This document shows positions 1-7,604 of a stretch of DNA of 29,300 nucleotides, piece by piece (within the stretch, counting starts at the first letter, position 1; every line of letters starts with the position of its first letter). A model generated the notes under the pieces. It had not been told where the DNA came from. It saw nothing but the letters and a program-made list of their open reading frames with translations, and made no database searches. Position numbers and translations under genes: made by a program. Source of the stretch: Phytoplasma sp041276565 (GTDB lineage Bacteria; Bacillota_I; Bacilli_A; Acholeplasmatales; Acholeplasmataceae); assembly GCF_041276565.1 (NCBI RefSeq), contig NZ_JBGGGR010000053.1:1-29300 (forward strand), given 5' to 3'.

Positions 1-41
1 TATTTTGATTCAACTTTTTTTATTCCCATTCATAAATAAAA

Positions 42-137
42 AAAGTCAAATCATTTATTAATTTTTTTTAATAAATAATTTGACTTTGTTTTGTATGGGA
101 CTTAGAACTGGTACCACTTTATTGGGGCGGTCAGGAT
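42..137. repeat. IS3/tra5-like element end with internal hairpin, copy 1
   Basis: A 20-base inverted repeat (42-61 with 68-87, one mismatch, T-rich loop) is followed by a conserved stretch ending at about 137. A near-identical copy lies at 3786-3877 in the same orientation. Read on the minus strand the outer end begins TGACCGCCCCAATAAAGTGG, which resembles the TG...CCCC..AAAGT ends of IS3-family (IS150-group) elements. The hairpin could act as a terminator inside the element edge. Assignment to tra5 is inferred from this end motif, because no transposase gene is visible in the window. Confidence 0.55.
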
Positions 138-162
138 GTATAAATAAAAGGAGGTAAAAGAA

Positions 163-674
163 TTGACTAAAAATACCAAAATTAAAATATCTCTTTTTGC
201 TTTTCTTATATTTATTTTAGGAATTTTTTTAATTTTTCAATCTTACCAAACCAACACAGACCCAAAACACCCAAACCTCAAACCGCTCCTGAATACCAAA
301 TTAATAAATCGTTATCTATTCTTGACCAATGGAAAAAATACGACCAAAAACTCCTCGACTGAAAAAAACAAGCCGACTTTAAAAAGGGTAAACACAACGG
401 TTATGAGGTCAGAAATAAACTAGGTCGTTCAAATACAACAATTTACTCCTCGTCTTCAAGTGAAATCGAAGGCATTCATTATGGAAAAACTCATGGTGAC
501 AAAATTTCATACATATATAATAAGGGATGGTTTATTGATAATTGGTATTTTGAAAGCGACGAAAAGATAACAGCGGGTACTACTGATGATGGAATTTTAC
601 GTAATTATTTCCATGATTATTTCGATAGAACCAAACCTCCAACACCACCAAATGAACCTCGTCCAAATAACTAG
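163..674 (+). pseudogene. Secreted or membrane-anchored hypothetical protein, frameshifted
   Basis: The gene opens with TTG at 163 behind a strong AGGAGG site (150-155). Residues 1-30 are a lysine-rich start followed by a hydrophobic stretch (SLFAFLIFILGIFLIF), a signal peptide or membrane anchor. The first frame closes at 423. The codons that continue sensibly lie in another frame from about 285, reading for example QINKSLSILDQWKKYDQKLL, then an in-frame TGA at 360-362, then an open stretch to TAG at 672-674 ending PPNEPRPNN. The reconstructed protein is about 165 residues. I do not recognise the family. Its 5' end lies just outside the IS-like end at 42-137, so the insertion probably supplies or replaced its promoter region. 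Confidence 0.6.
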
Positions 675-724
675 TGTCTAAATACCTAATATTTCTATCC
701 AAAAAAAATCCAACTAAAATAATT

Positions 725-755
725 TATAATTTAAAAACTTCCGTATAATTTAAAA
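725..755 (+). promoter_or_regulatory. Two tandem TATAATTTAAAAA-type -10 candidates
   Basis: TATAAT occurs at 725-730 and again at 744-749, each followed by TTAAAAA. The same TATAATTTAAAAAG string stands upstream of genes at 9303 and 12055. No clear -35 box is seen, and the 75 bases that follow hold only a decayed lysine-rich reading frame, so this may be a leftover promoter. Confidence 0.3.
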
Positions 756-829
756 AAAGAGAAGAAACAATAGAAAAAGAAATAAAAAAATCACAATAGC
801 ATCCAGAATAAAAAGATAATGGTCTTATG

Positions 830-1561
830 TCATTGATCCCGCAGAGTTAAAACCAACAAATAAATCAAATCATTATCTAAAAAATCTATAAATCTTTTCA
901 AATTGTATAAATTTGATATTTCTTGAAATTTTTTAATTTGTGCTAAATTTTTTTTCAAGCCTGGGCCATCAATAACATAGATAAATTTAAATTGTTTATT
1001 TTCGATATTATTAATTTTTTGAGTTAATTGTAACATTCTATCTAATTCACTATTTATTTTAGAACCGCTAGTATTAAAAAAAACTACATTCAAGTAAATA
1101 ATGAGTTTCATTGATTTTAAAATAAAAATTTAATTTCTTTTTTTGATCGATTTGTTCATAAGATATGAATTTGTTCAAATATATTTCTGTTTTGAATTCA
1201 ACTTCTTTTTTAATTAGTTGTTTTTTAATCAAATTAGGCAAAAATGAACTTGATTTATTTTTTCGATCGTGAGACGATATTCCTGTTTTTATACCAAAAA
1301 TAAAAGTTTTAATATCTTTACAATTAGGGTTTAAAAATAAAAAATCCAAAATTTTAGAATTTTTTATAAAATTAACAACTATCTCTTTATTTTGGTAATC
1401 GAAAATAATTTCTTGGTTTTGATCGTTTATATAAATAAACTTTTTGTCACGAACAAAATCATTATTTGATATTAAAAAAGGTAAAAGTTTAAAACATGTT
1501 GGATTTAAATGATAAGTTGGGCAAAACTTATCCCAAAATTCTGTTTCTGATTTGGATACAT
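830..1561 (-). pseudogene. DpnII-family type II restriction endonuclease (GATC), frameshifted
   Basis: This is the nuclease partner of the Dam methylase directly upstream. The likely ATG (1561-1559) lies inside the end of the methylase gene. Three frame segments together match DpnII/MjaIII-type enzymes: an N-terminal part (LLPFLISNNDFVRDKKFIYI), a central part with the hallmark GIKTGISSHDRKN, and a C-terminal part with NTSGSKINSEL and FKFIYVIDGPG. The last break is a run of eight A (plus strand, 1076-1083); with seven, the frame reads through as CSFFNTSGSK. A second break lies near the start. Compared from memory with DpnII, the position of the catalytic Asp (FDF) reads Asn here and the E-x-N motif reads ECS, so the enzyme may be dead as well as shifted. 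The reconstructed length is about 245 residues, a little short of DpnII. Confidence 0.8.
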
Positions 1562-2565
1562 AAGTTATTCAATTCTTCAATTAAATTTTCATTTTCTTTC
1601 AAAAATTCAGTATGTTTTTTCCAACTTGTATATCCAGAAAGAAAAAAAGAAGTTGTTTTTAATTCTTTCGAAAAAATTTCAAGATCGATTTCTTTTTGTT
1701 GAGATGAAGACAGAGGATAGCTAGTAATAATAGTTTCAAAAGTAGCGTTTTTACGTTTATCACCATTAGAATTAATAAAACGATCAACAGGTACATTTTG
1801 AATATTGAAATCTTTATACAAATCATTAATAAATTTTGTACTGTGATTCGTTAAAATCCATATTACTCCACGTTCATCAGCTTTTTTTAATTCGTTAAAT
1901 AATCTAATTTGACCTTCTTTACCGAAAGCGATAGGATTATAAGAATCAAAAGAAGATTTTGTTTCGATGTCATAAGGAGGATCACAAAAAATTAAATCTC
2001 CCTTTTGAGCTTGTGAGATAACGTTGACAAAATCTTGTTGTAAGATTTGAATAATATTTTTTTTATTTAAAAATCGAATCAATTGTTTTAAGTTATCAAG
2101 ATTAACAATTGTATTTAAATTAATGTTTGTTTTTTTATTAAAAGTAACATTAAATTTGTTTTTAGAATTAACTCTATAAATCCCATTAAATCCCGTTTTA
2201 TTTAAAAAAATAAAACGAGCGGTTCTATAAATAGGATCTTTTTGATTAATTGGTTCGTCTCTTAATTGATAATAAAATTTTTCTTTGAATTCATTTAATT
2301 TTTGAACGTATTCTTCTAAAAGATTAATTACTTCACGAGAAGACGTTTTTAAAGTTTTCCATGTAGTAATTAATTCTTCGTTAATATCATTAATAATAGC
2401 TTTTGAAGGTTGTAAATGTAAAAACAAAGCTCCAACTCCTAAAAAAGGCTCAAAATAAATTCGTTTACCGTTTTGTAAATCTTCTTGATATTCTTTAGTA
2501 AAAATTTCTAAAATAGACAAAAGTTGATTTTTTCCACCAACCCATTTAACGAAAGATTTTAACAT
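1528..2565 (-). CDS. dam: Dam-family DNA adenine-N6 methyltransferase (GATC specificity)
   Basis: An intact 345-residue protein of the M.DpnII/Dam family, which methylates adenine, presumably in GATC. Visible motifs are KWVGGK (7-12, AdoMet-binding motif X), FEPFLGVGALF (38-48, motif I), RVNSKNKFNV (131-140) and DPPYD (195-199, catalytic motif IV). The family is usually about 270-285 residues; here a charged C-terminal extension of about 60 residues follows the last conserved block. The ATG at 2565 is preceded by a modest AAAGGA at a long spacing. The 3' end overlaps the start of the broken nuclease gene, so the pair formed one operon. With the nuclease gone this is an orphan methylase that could affect gene expression or protect against related systems. 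Confidence 0.9.
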   Translation of the reverse strand: MLKSFVKWVGGKNQLLSILEIFTKEYQEDLQNGKRIYFEPFLGVGALFLHLQPSKAIINDINEELITTWKTLKTSSREVINLLEEYVQKLNEFKEKFYYQLRDEPINQKDPIYRTARFIFLNKTGFNGIYRVNSKNKFNVTFNKKTNINLNTIVNLDNLKQLIRFLNKKNIIQILQQDFVNVISQAQKGDLIFCDPPYDIETKSSFDSYNPIAFGKEGQIRLFNELKKADERGVIWILTNHSTKFINDLYKDFNIQNVPVDRFINSNGDKRKNATFETIITSYPLSSSQQKEIDLEIFSKELKTTSFFLSGYTSWKKHTEFLKENENLIEELNNLCIQIRNRILG

Positions 2566-3325
2566 TAATTGATAGAATCCTTTTTTTGATAAATTTATTA
2601 CACAATAAAAAAACTATTTTTTAAAAAATTTTTTTATTTGTAGGAATTAATATTTTTAGAAATCAATAATCAAAAATATTTAAGATAATTTTTTATTTTT
2701 TTCGGATAAGAAATTAAAAACTATCAAAGAATATTTTTTTAATTAGCTCCATAACATTTTAATAATTAAAATATTACTTTAATTGTCTTTAAACTTGTTT
2801 TAACTATATTTTCCTTAAATAAAGAGCATAATATTTTACACAGGTAGTGCTATTTTTGATTTTTCTAAAATATTAATTAATATTTCTCTAGGATAAATAG
2901 ATTTTTTTATAAAAAAAGTTATGAAAACTAAAAAAAAGATTGTTTTTAAATCCTATTTAACTTTAAAAAATCATATTTTATCAAAATCAAAAATTATTTA
3001 TTAATCGTTTTAATGATAAAACAAAAAATTTTTTCAACAAATGAAAAATAAAAAAATCAAATTTAAAAAAAGAAAAAAATTAAATCATTTTTTATCATTT
3101 TTTTTATTAAATGATTTGACTTTAAAACGATAAATCACTTCAAATACCATTAAATTAAATGATTTAGTAAAAATTTTTATTCTTTTTATTAGTTTTATAT
3201 ATACAATAGGAATATAAATAACGAGAAATATTATATATTTTTTCTCTGCCTTTATTAAGGATTCGATATATCGTATTTTTATTATTATATTTTTAAGTTA
3301 TTTTATTAAAAGGAACAAGTAAAAA
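2566..3325. other. Gene-free AT-rich stretch upstream of dam
   Basis: No convincing coding frame is seen. Short frames such as one at about 2922-3003 (27 codons) lack a ribosome-binding site and similarity. The stretch contains a decayed relative of the IS-edge hairpin (3063-3123) and should also hold the dam promoter on the minus strand, which I could not place with confidence. Confidence 0.5.
3063..3123. repeat. Decayed third copy of the IS-edge hairpin
   Basis: The right half (TTAAATGATTTGACTTT) matches the right arm of the hairpins at 42-87 and 3786-3831, and AAATCATTT/AAATGATTT still form a short stem. The conserved CGGTCAG end that follows in the other copies is absent, so only the hairpin part survives. 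Confidence 0.4.
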
Positions 3326-3490
3326 ATGGATAAAAAACTAATTGTCATTCTCTTTATGAATTTTACCTATATAATGGTAAGAAGATATTTTAAAGGTTCC
3401 TATTATTATTGTGGTTTTCTTATAACAGATTTATTATCTTATCTCTTATTATTTATAGTTTTAATTTATTTTATCGGAAGAGATAATTAA
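3326..3490 (+). CDS. Small two-segment membrane protein, hypothetical
   Basis: A 54-residue open frame from ATG 3326 to TAA 3490, with AAAAGGAA about nine bases upstream of the start. Residues 4-18 (KLIVILFMNFTYIMV) and 31-50 (FLITDLLSYLLLFIVLIYFI) are hydrophobic and probably span the membrane, with a short Tyr-rich loop between them. No family is recognised. It stands alone between decayed DNA and the second IS-like end; small membrane proteins like this are frequent in phytoplasma mobile units. Confidence 0.5.
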   Translation: MDKKLIVILFMNFTYIMVRRYFKGSYYYCGFLITDLLSYLLLFIVLIYFIGRDN

Positions 3491-3785
3491 AAAAACTACT
3501 TTTGATGAAAAGGCAAAAAAAGAGGAATTATAATAGAAGGAGTTCGCCAATATTTCAGAAGGAAAACTGTAACAACATTTGGTTTTTTCAAATGAAAGTA
3601 TTTTTTTTACAAAAAAAACACTAATTTTCCTTTTTAAAAAAATAAAATTAAAGAAATTTCTTTTAAATGAAGAAGAATCGAAAAACCTCGAAAATTTAAC
3701 AAGAGAATTATTATCAAACTAGAAGCCTATCAAGAAGTTCCTTATTCTATCATAAATGACGCTTTTCAGTATCTTTATTATAAAA
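3491..3785. other. Decayed coding remnant, function unknown
   Basis: Short coherent fragments are visible on the plus strand in different frames, for example LNEEESKNLENLTRELLSN near 3665-3721 and a stretch reading AYQEVPYSIINDAFQYLYYK to about 3785, separated by stops. They may be what is left of the body of the IS-like element or of a host gene. I could not match them to a transposase. Confidence 0.3.
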
Positions 3786-3877
3786 AAAGTCAAATTATTT
3801 ATTAATTTTTTTTAATAAATAATTTGACTTTGTATAGGACTTACAACTAGTACCACTTTATTGGGAGCGGTCAGATC
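3786..3877. repeat. IS3/tra5-like element end with internal hairpin, copy 2
   Basis: A second copy of the 42-137 repeat in the same orientation: the hairpin arms (3786-3805 and 3812-3831) pair perfectly, and the tail contains GTACCACTTTATTGGGAGCGGTCAG. Similarity to copy 1 stops at about 3877. The minus-strand gene ending here reads its last codons out of this repeat, so the repeat truncated it. Confidence 0.55.
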
Positions 3878-4286
3878 CATCATTTTTTACAGGGTAAGTA
3901 GCGAAAAAAAGATTATTTCTAGGTTGAAAATAAACTCTTATTAATCCTGGTGGAGGATCTTTTAATTCGAACAAAAAAATGACGAGTACCATAGTAATTA
4001 TAACTAGGTTTATACAAACCATAAGTAGAAGCATTAATATCAAAATATTTTAAGATGTCAGGAATACTTTCTTTACTTAAAACAGGAATATCGTATCTTT
4101 TCATTGGAGGTTGAGTTGCTGCCGACCATTCTTGTTGAAGAGTTTGGTAATCAGCTAGTTTTATTTGGGTTTTATTTTACTATGAAAATAAGAATAAGCA
4201 GAGATGTTAGGGATAACATTAAAAATAATCATAAATAATATGATGAAGTAATATTTTAAAAAAGGGGATTTCGAAATACTAAACAT
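3858..4286 (-). pseudogene. Secreted PMU-type protein, truncated by an IS-like end
   Basis: The start is ATG 4286 behind GGAGGGTGTTGTACA. The first 34 residues are a signal peptide (KYYFIILFMIIFNVIPNISA). A frameshift near 4170 and another near 3970 separate the remaining parts, which read TLQQEWSAATQPPMKRYD, then YNYYGTRHFFVRI, then VYFQPRNNLFFATYPVKN. The block FxPRN(N/D)LF is shared with the large secreted pseudogene at 10094-12005 (YFNPRNDLF), so the two are paralogues. The last residues (DGSDRSQ) are encoded by the adjacent IS-like end, which cut off the true C-terminus. The role is unknown; secretion is inferred from the signal peptide. Confidence 0.65.
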
Positions 4287-4327
4287 TGTACAACACCCTC
4301 CTTCATCAAAGTTTCGTTTTCAGTTTT

Positions 4328-4402
4328 TTAGCCATACTTCTTTCTTCTGTTTCCTAAAATATTAACAAAGCGATTCAAAAATCGTTTTTCGAAATTTTTC
4401 AT
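4328..4402 (-). CDS. Possible 24-residue basic peptide
   Basis: The frame runs from ATG 4402 to TAA 4328 with AAAGGA about 11 bases upstream of the start. The product is very basic (MKNFEKRFLNRFVNILGNRR...). It lies between a perfect palindrome upstream (4423-4464) and the secreted-protein gene downstream (start 4286). It could be a leader peptide or the remains of a longer gene, as lysine-rich codons continue past the stop in the same frame. Confidence 0.3.
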   Translation of the reverse strand: MKNFEKRFLNRFVNILGNRRKKYG

Positions 4403-4422
4403 ATTATTAAAATTCCTTTATT

Positions 4423-4464
4423 TTTTCAGTTAATAAAAATATTCATATTTTTATTAACTGAAAA
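4423..4464. repeat. Perfect 19-bp inverted repeat with 4-base loop
   Basis: TTTTCAGTTAATAAAAATA (4423-4441) and its exact complement (4446-4464) flank TTCA. Neither strand has a T-run after the stem, so it does not look like an intrinsic terminator. It sits just upstream (minus strand) of the start at 4402 and may be an operator, an mRNA 5' structure, or the remnant of a small mobile repeat. Confidence 0.6.
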
Positions 4465-4517
4465 TCAAAACCCACTCTTGTTTTAAGAGTTTGAATATTT
4501 GGGTAAGTATTGTTAAA

Positions 4518-4545
4518 TAAAAAAGACCTTTCAAAAAAGGTCTTA
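4518..4545 (-). terminator. Intrinsic terminator after the SVM-effector remnant
   Basis: A 9-bp stem AAGACCTTT/AAAGGTCTT (4523-4531 with 4536-4544) is followed on the minus strand by a T-rich run. It lies about 40 bases after the end of the minus-strand gene at 4585. Confidence 0.75.
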
Positions 4546-4584
4546 TAGATTATAAATAATTTAATTTTTCATGTTAATGATATT

Positions 4585-4956
4585 TTAGTTATTTTCATCA
4601 TTTAAAAATTTTAAAAGTTTTTTGCAAGCTTTTATTTGTCGTTTTTGATTATCAATTAATTGTTTGCAATTTTCTTTTAATTTTAAGAGAATTTATTTTT
4701 GTTCATTAGTTGATACTTCCTTGTAATTCTTTATCTATGTTTGCTATTTCGGTTGCATTAGCATAAATTTGCTGTTTTGAATTAATTATTTCTTCTTCGA
4801 TGGTGAGGTTCTGATGAACAGGTTGATTACTACTAGTTCCTGCAAGGTTTGGATCCATTGCCATAACTGGATTAACATTGATTAAATTAAATAATCCTAA
4901 ATAAATCATTAAAAAAAATGTTAAAAAATATAATTTATTTTTTTTGTTTTCGTCAT
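4585..4956 (-). pseudogene. SVM-type secreted effector candidate, frameshifted
   Basis: The start ATG (4956) follows AAAAAGGAG. After the first codons a run of eight A breaks the frame; one more A would join it to LTFFLMIYLGLFNLINVNPV followed by MA-MDPN. That is the sequence-variable-mosaic signal peptide shared by many secreted phytoplasma effectors, with predicted cleavage after VMA. The mature part is short and charged (LTIEEEIINSKQQIYANATE) and probably helical. A second frame change near 4715 and a TAA at about 4691 precede a lysine-rich tail ending FLNDENN. The reconstructed length is about 120 residues, normal for this class. It is last in a minus-strand operon after two coiled-coil genes and before a terminator. 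A host target cannot be inferred. Confidence 0.7.
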
Positions 4957-4979
4957 TTTAACTTATAACTCCTTTTTAT

Positions 4980-5581
4980 TTATTCCTCAACTGAAGTGAT
5001 GTCGTAAAATTCGTTGAGAGATTTTATAAAATCATTTTTTTCTCGTTGGGTTAAGATCGCAAATGTTCCCATTAGGTCTTTTTTGTAATCTTTGGCCCTT
5101 GATAACATATCTTGGTGATAATCTTGATCAGATTGTAAGGACAAGATTTCGACTCGTATTTTCCCGATATCGTTTTATTTTTTCTTCTTTTTCTTTCTCC
5201 TCTTTTTCTGCTGTTAAAGATTTTATTTGCGGAGTAATCATATTTAATTTAGTTTGATATTCAACAATTTTGCCTTGGTCTTCGTTTATTGTTTTACTTC
5301 GGCTTTTTAAAAAATTAGAGACATAAGTTTTGATAATATTGATTTTCTCTCTGATAAATCAGGAGGTAAGAAAGCAGGATTAGCAGGTTCGTCGAAAAGA
5401 TATTTTTTTATTTGTTTTAAACGAACAGCATGGTTTTAATTTTTTCTTAGGGTTCTTCTTCGGTAGAATCTTTCATTCTTGGAGTATTTGGTGTTGTTAA
5501 CCACCCAGGTTCTAAGTAATATTGTTCTGGAGTTAAAGGTTTTGCTGGTTTAGCTTCATCGATGAAATAAATTTTTATCAT
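4980..5581 (-). pseudogene. Coiled-coil hypothetical protein, multiply frameshifted
   Basis: ATG 5581 overlaps the stop of the upstream gene as TAATG, implying translational coupling. The first frame gives 44 residues (IDEAKPAKPLTPEQYYLEPG...) and ends at 5447. Further segments in other frames read IKKYLFDEPANPAFLPPDLS, a glutamate/lysine-rich coil, and finally QDYHQDMLSRAKDYKKDLMG to TAA at 4980. The last block closely resembles one in the preceding gene (DYYQDMLSRAEEYQKDLM), so the two share a duplicated module. At least three frameshifts are needed to join the parts. The reconstructed protein is about 200 residues with no signal peptide. Function unknown. The SVM-type gene follows 23 bases downstream. 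Confidence 0.55.
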
Positions 5582-7178
5582 TAATTATTGATCATCGGTG
5601 GATGAAATTGATAATATTTTTTATTTTTTTTGTTGTTCTATAGAAACGTTGTTGAGAACGAGCGTAACTCGGATTCTTCTGTTTTAGTTGTTCTTCTAAT
5701 TCATTCACGTTTTCTCTTTTATTTGCTAATTCTCTTTCTAAATTATATTTATCTTCGTATAATTTATCATTATCAGAAGCTTTAATAAAGTTTTTGGTTA
5801 GTTCACTAGTAGATTCGTCGATGATTGTTTTTCGTTTTAACAACAGCAATTTCAGCATTTAATTACTCTTCTTGTAAATTTTCCTCTTTTAGACAGTTTT
5901 TATAATCAGTTATTTTCTGTTGATAATCTTTTTCATCTGTTTTGAGGTTTGCTAAATCACGGTCGATACGAGCTTAAATTGAATCATAAAGTTTCTTTTG
6001 ACATCATTTTTAATTCGTCGTCAGGATTCAAAAACAGTTCTTGGGATAAATGAATTACATGGTGGGTTTCATGAACGGCCAATCCCGCTTTGGTAACCAC
6101 TCCTGCGACTTTTTTTGTAATCCTGCTACCTATCGCTCTTAACATGCCTCGGCCTCCATAGGCGTCCATAAATAATTCGGCTCCATGAAAAAGGGCGTCA
6201 CGTAAATTATCAAAACTAAATTCATGTTTTTTATCCCAATCGTCTAAAGCTGATTTAGCTGCGTCTGCACCTGATCGTAAAATACGTAATTGTTCTCTTT
6301 CTATACCAATTAATTTTATTTTTTAATTCGCTTCCGCAATATTATTTTTGATTTCTTTTTTACGTTTTTCAACTGTTTGGATAAGATTTAATTGTTCTTT
6401 CTCTTTTTGGTTTAAAGTCGTAAATATTCTCATTAGGTCCTTTTGGTATTCTTCGGCCCTAGATAACATATCTTGGTAATAATCTTTATCAGCTGTTAAG
6501 AGCCAAATTTCAACTTTTATTTTCCCGATTTGGACAACAATTTCAGAAATTTCCCCTTGGAGTTTTTTAATTTCTGCTTGTAATCTAATTTTATCATCAG
6601 GAGAAGCTATTTTAGCTTCTTCTTGTTTTTGTTTAATTTCTTTTTCTTTCGCTTCTTTTTCTTTGTCTAGTTGAATCAATTTTCCTTTTAAGATAGTGAT
6701 AGATCAATTGTTTTTAGATATTTTTGTTTTTAATTCTTTAATTTTGACTTCTTTTTGGTCTAAAACATCTTGGATTTTCATTTTTTCTGCTTTGGTTTGC
6801 CCTTGAAGTTCTAAAAGTTTTTTAAATTTTTTTTCATTCTTTTTTAATTCTTCTTCCCAGTCTTTTTTTAAACCCTGGTAATTATTAATGGTTTTGGTAT
6901 ATTTCTCGATTACTCCATCAATTTTACTGCTTAATTTAGATGTGTAATTAGTTGATGGATTCAGATTTATGAAAGAAAGATAAGTAAAGAAAAATGAATA
7001 GGGTAAGAATAATTAAAAAGTAAGTTAAATAACCTTTTGTGGTTGTTGTTTGTTGGTTGTTTGAAAATTGGTTTTTGATGAAATAAAAAAGACCAAAAAC
7101 AATAGTAGCAAGCAAAAACCATGTTAAATAAGATTTTAAGTTAAAAAATCATTTTAGGACGGAAAATGGTGATAACAT
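5581..7178 (-). pseudogene. Membrane-anchored coiled-coil protein (PMU type), decayed
   Basis: ATG 7178 follows AAAGGAGGTGA. Two hydrophobic segments near the N-terminus (SYLTWFLLATIVFGLFYFI; YFLIILTLFIFLYLSF) precede a long Glu/Lys coiled coil (about 6323-6960), a more globular alanine/glycine-rich part (5984-6320, with GAELFMDAYGGRGMLRAIG) and a second coil. Damage includes in-frame TGA at 7149-7151 and 6704-6706, a frameshift near 6970, TAA stops around 6323, 5973 and 5871, and further shifts. The layout and length (about 530 residues) match the plus-strand gene at 7604-9268, so these are divergent paralogues. Such SMC-like proteins occur in phytoplasma mobile units; their role is unknown. 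Confidence 0.6.
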
Positions 7179-7181
7179 ATA

Positions 7182-7290
7182 TTATTCACCTCCTTTTACC
7201 TTTAATTTGTTTTCAATTTTTTCTAATAAACTGGTATTTGGTGAAATTATTAATTGATAAGCTTGTTTTAAATCTTCTTTGAAGGAAAAT
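7182..7290 (-). pseudogene. C-terminal scrap of an unknown gene at a rearrangement junction
   Basis: An open minus-strand frame reads KEDLKQAYQLIISPNTSLLE and continues to KGGE and TAA at 7184-7182. The ribosome-binding site of the next gene (start 7178) is embedded in its last codons, as expected for a real operon neighbour. Upstream it runs into the plus-strand gene at about 7290, where coding sense changes strand, so its 5' part is missing. Confidence 0.4.
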
Positions 7291-7294
7291 AAAT

Positions 7295-7604
7295 ATAAAA
7301 AAAATAACAAAAAATTCAAAAACTCTTCAAAAATCTAACAAATCTAGAATTTTAGATTTAACAATGTTCTTTATTTTAATTTGCACTATTGGTATTTTAG
7401 GATACTTTCTTTATGAAAAACAGAACGAATTAGACAAAATAAAAAATTCTATTCAATCTACTGAAAATATAGAACAATTAACTAAATTAAAACAATCTAT
7501 TAAATCAGAAGATTCACAAGATAAAAAAGAAGAAAGATAAAAAAACAGAAGAAAAACAAGAAGATAAAAAAAATGAGACTAAAACGGAAGGAGAAAATAA
7601 ATAA
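7295..7604 (+). pseudogene. Small single-span membrane protein, start codon lost
   Basis: The frame begins at ATA 7295, eight bases after GAAGGA, where an ATG would be expected. The protein reads KKITKNSKTLQKS, then a transmembrane segment (LTMFFILICTIGILGYFLY) and a charged helix. A frameshift in the A-rich end (TAA at 7538) separates a Lys/Glu tail ending TKTEGENK. Its stop overlaps the next start as TAATG (7602-7606). The missing start codon and the truncated minus-strand gene next to it suggest a breakpoint at about 7290. Function unknown. Confidence 0.5.

Noticed and set aside
5063..5257. Plus-strand 64-codon hydrophobic frame
   Set aside because: It lies antisense to the minus-strand coiled-coil pseudogene that shows clear paralogy to its neighbour; it has no start signal of its own.
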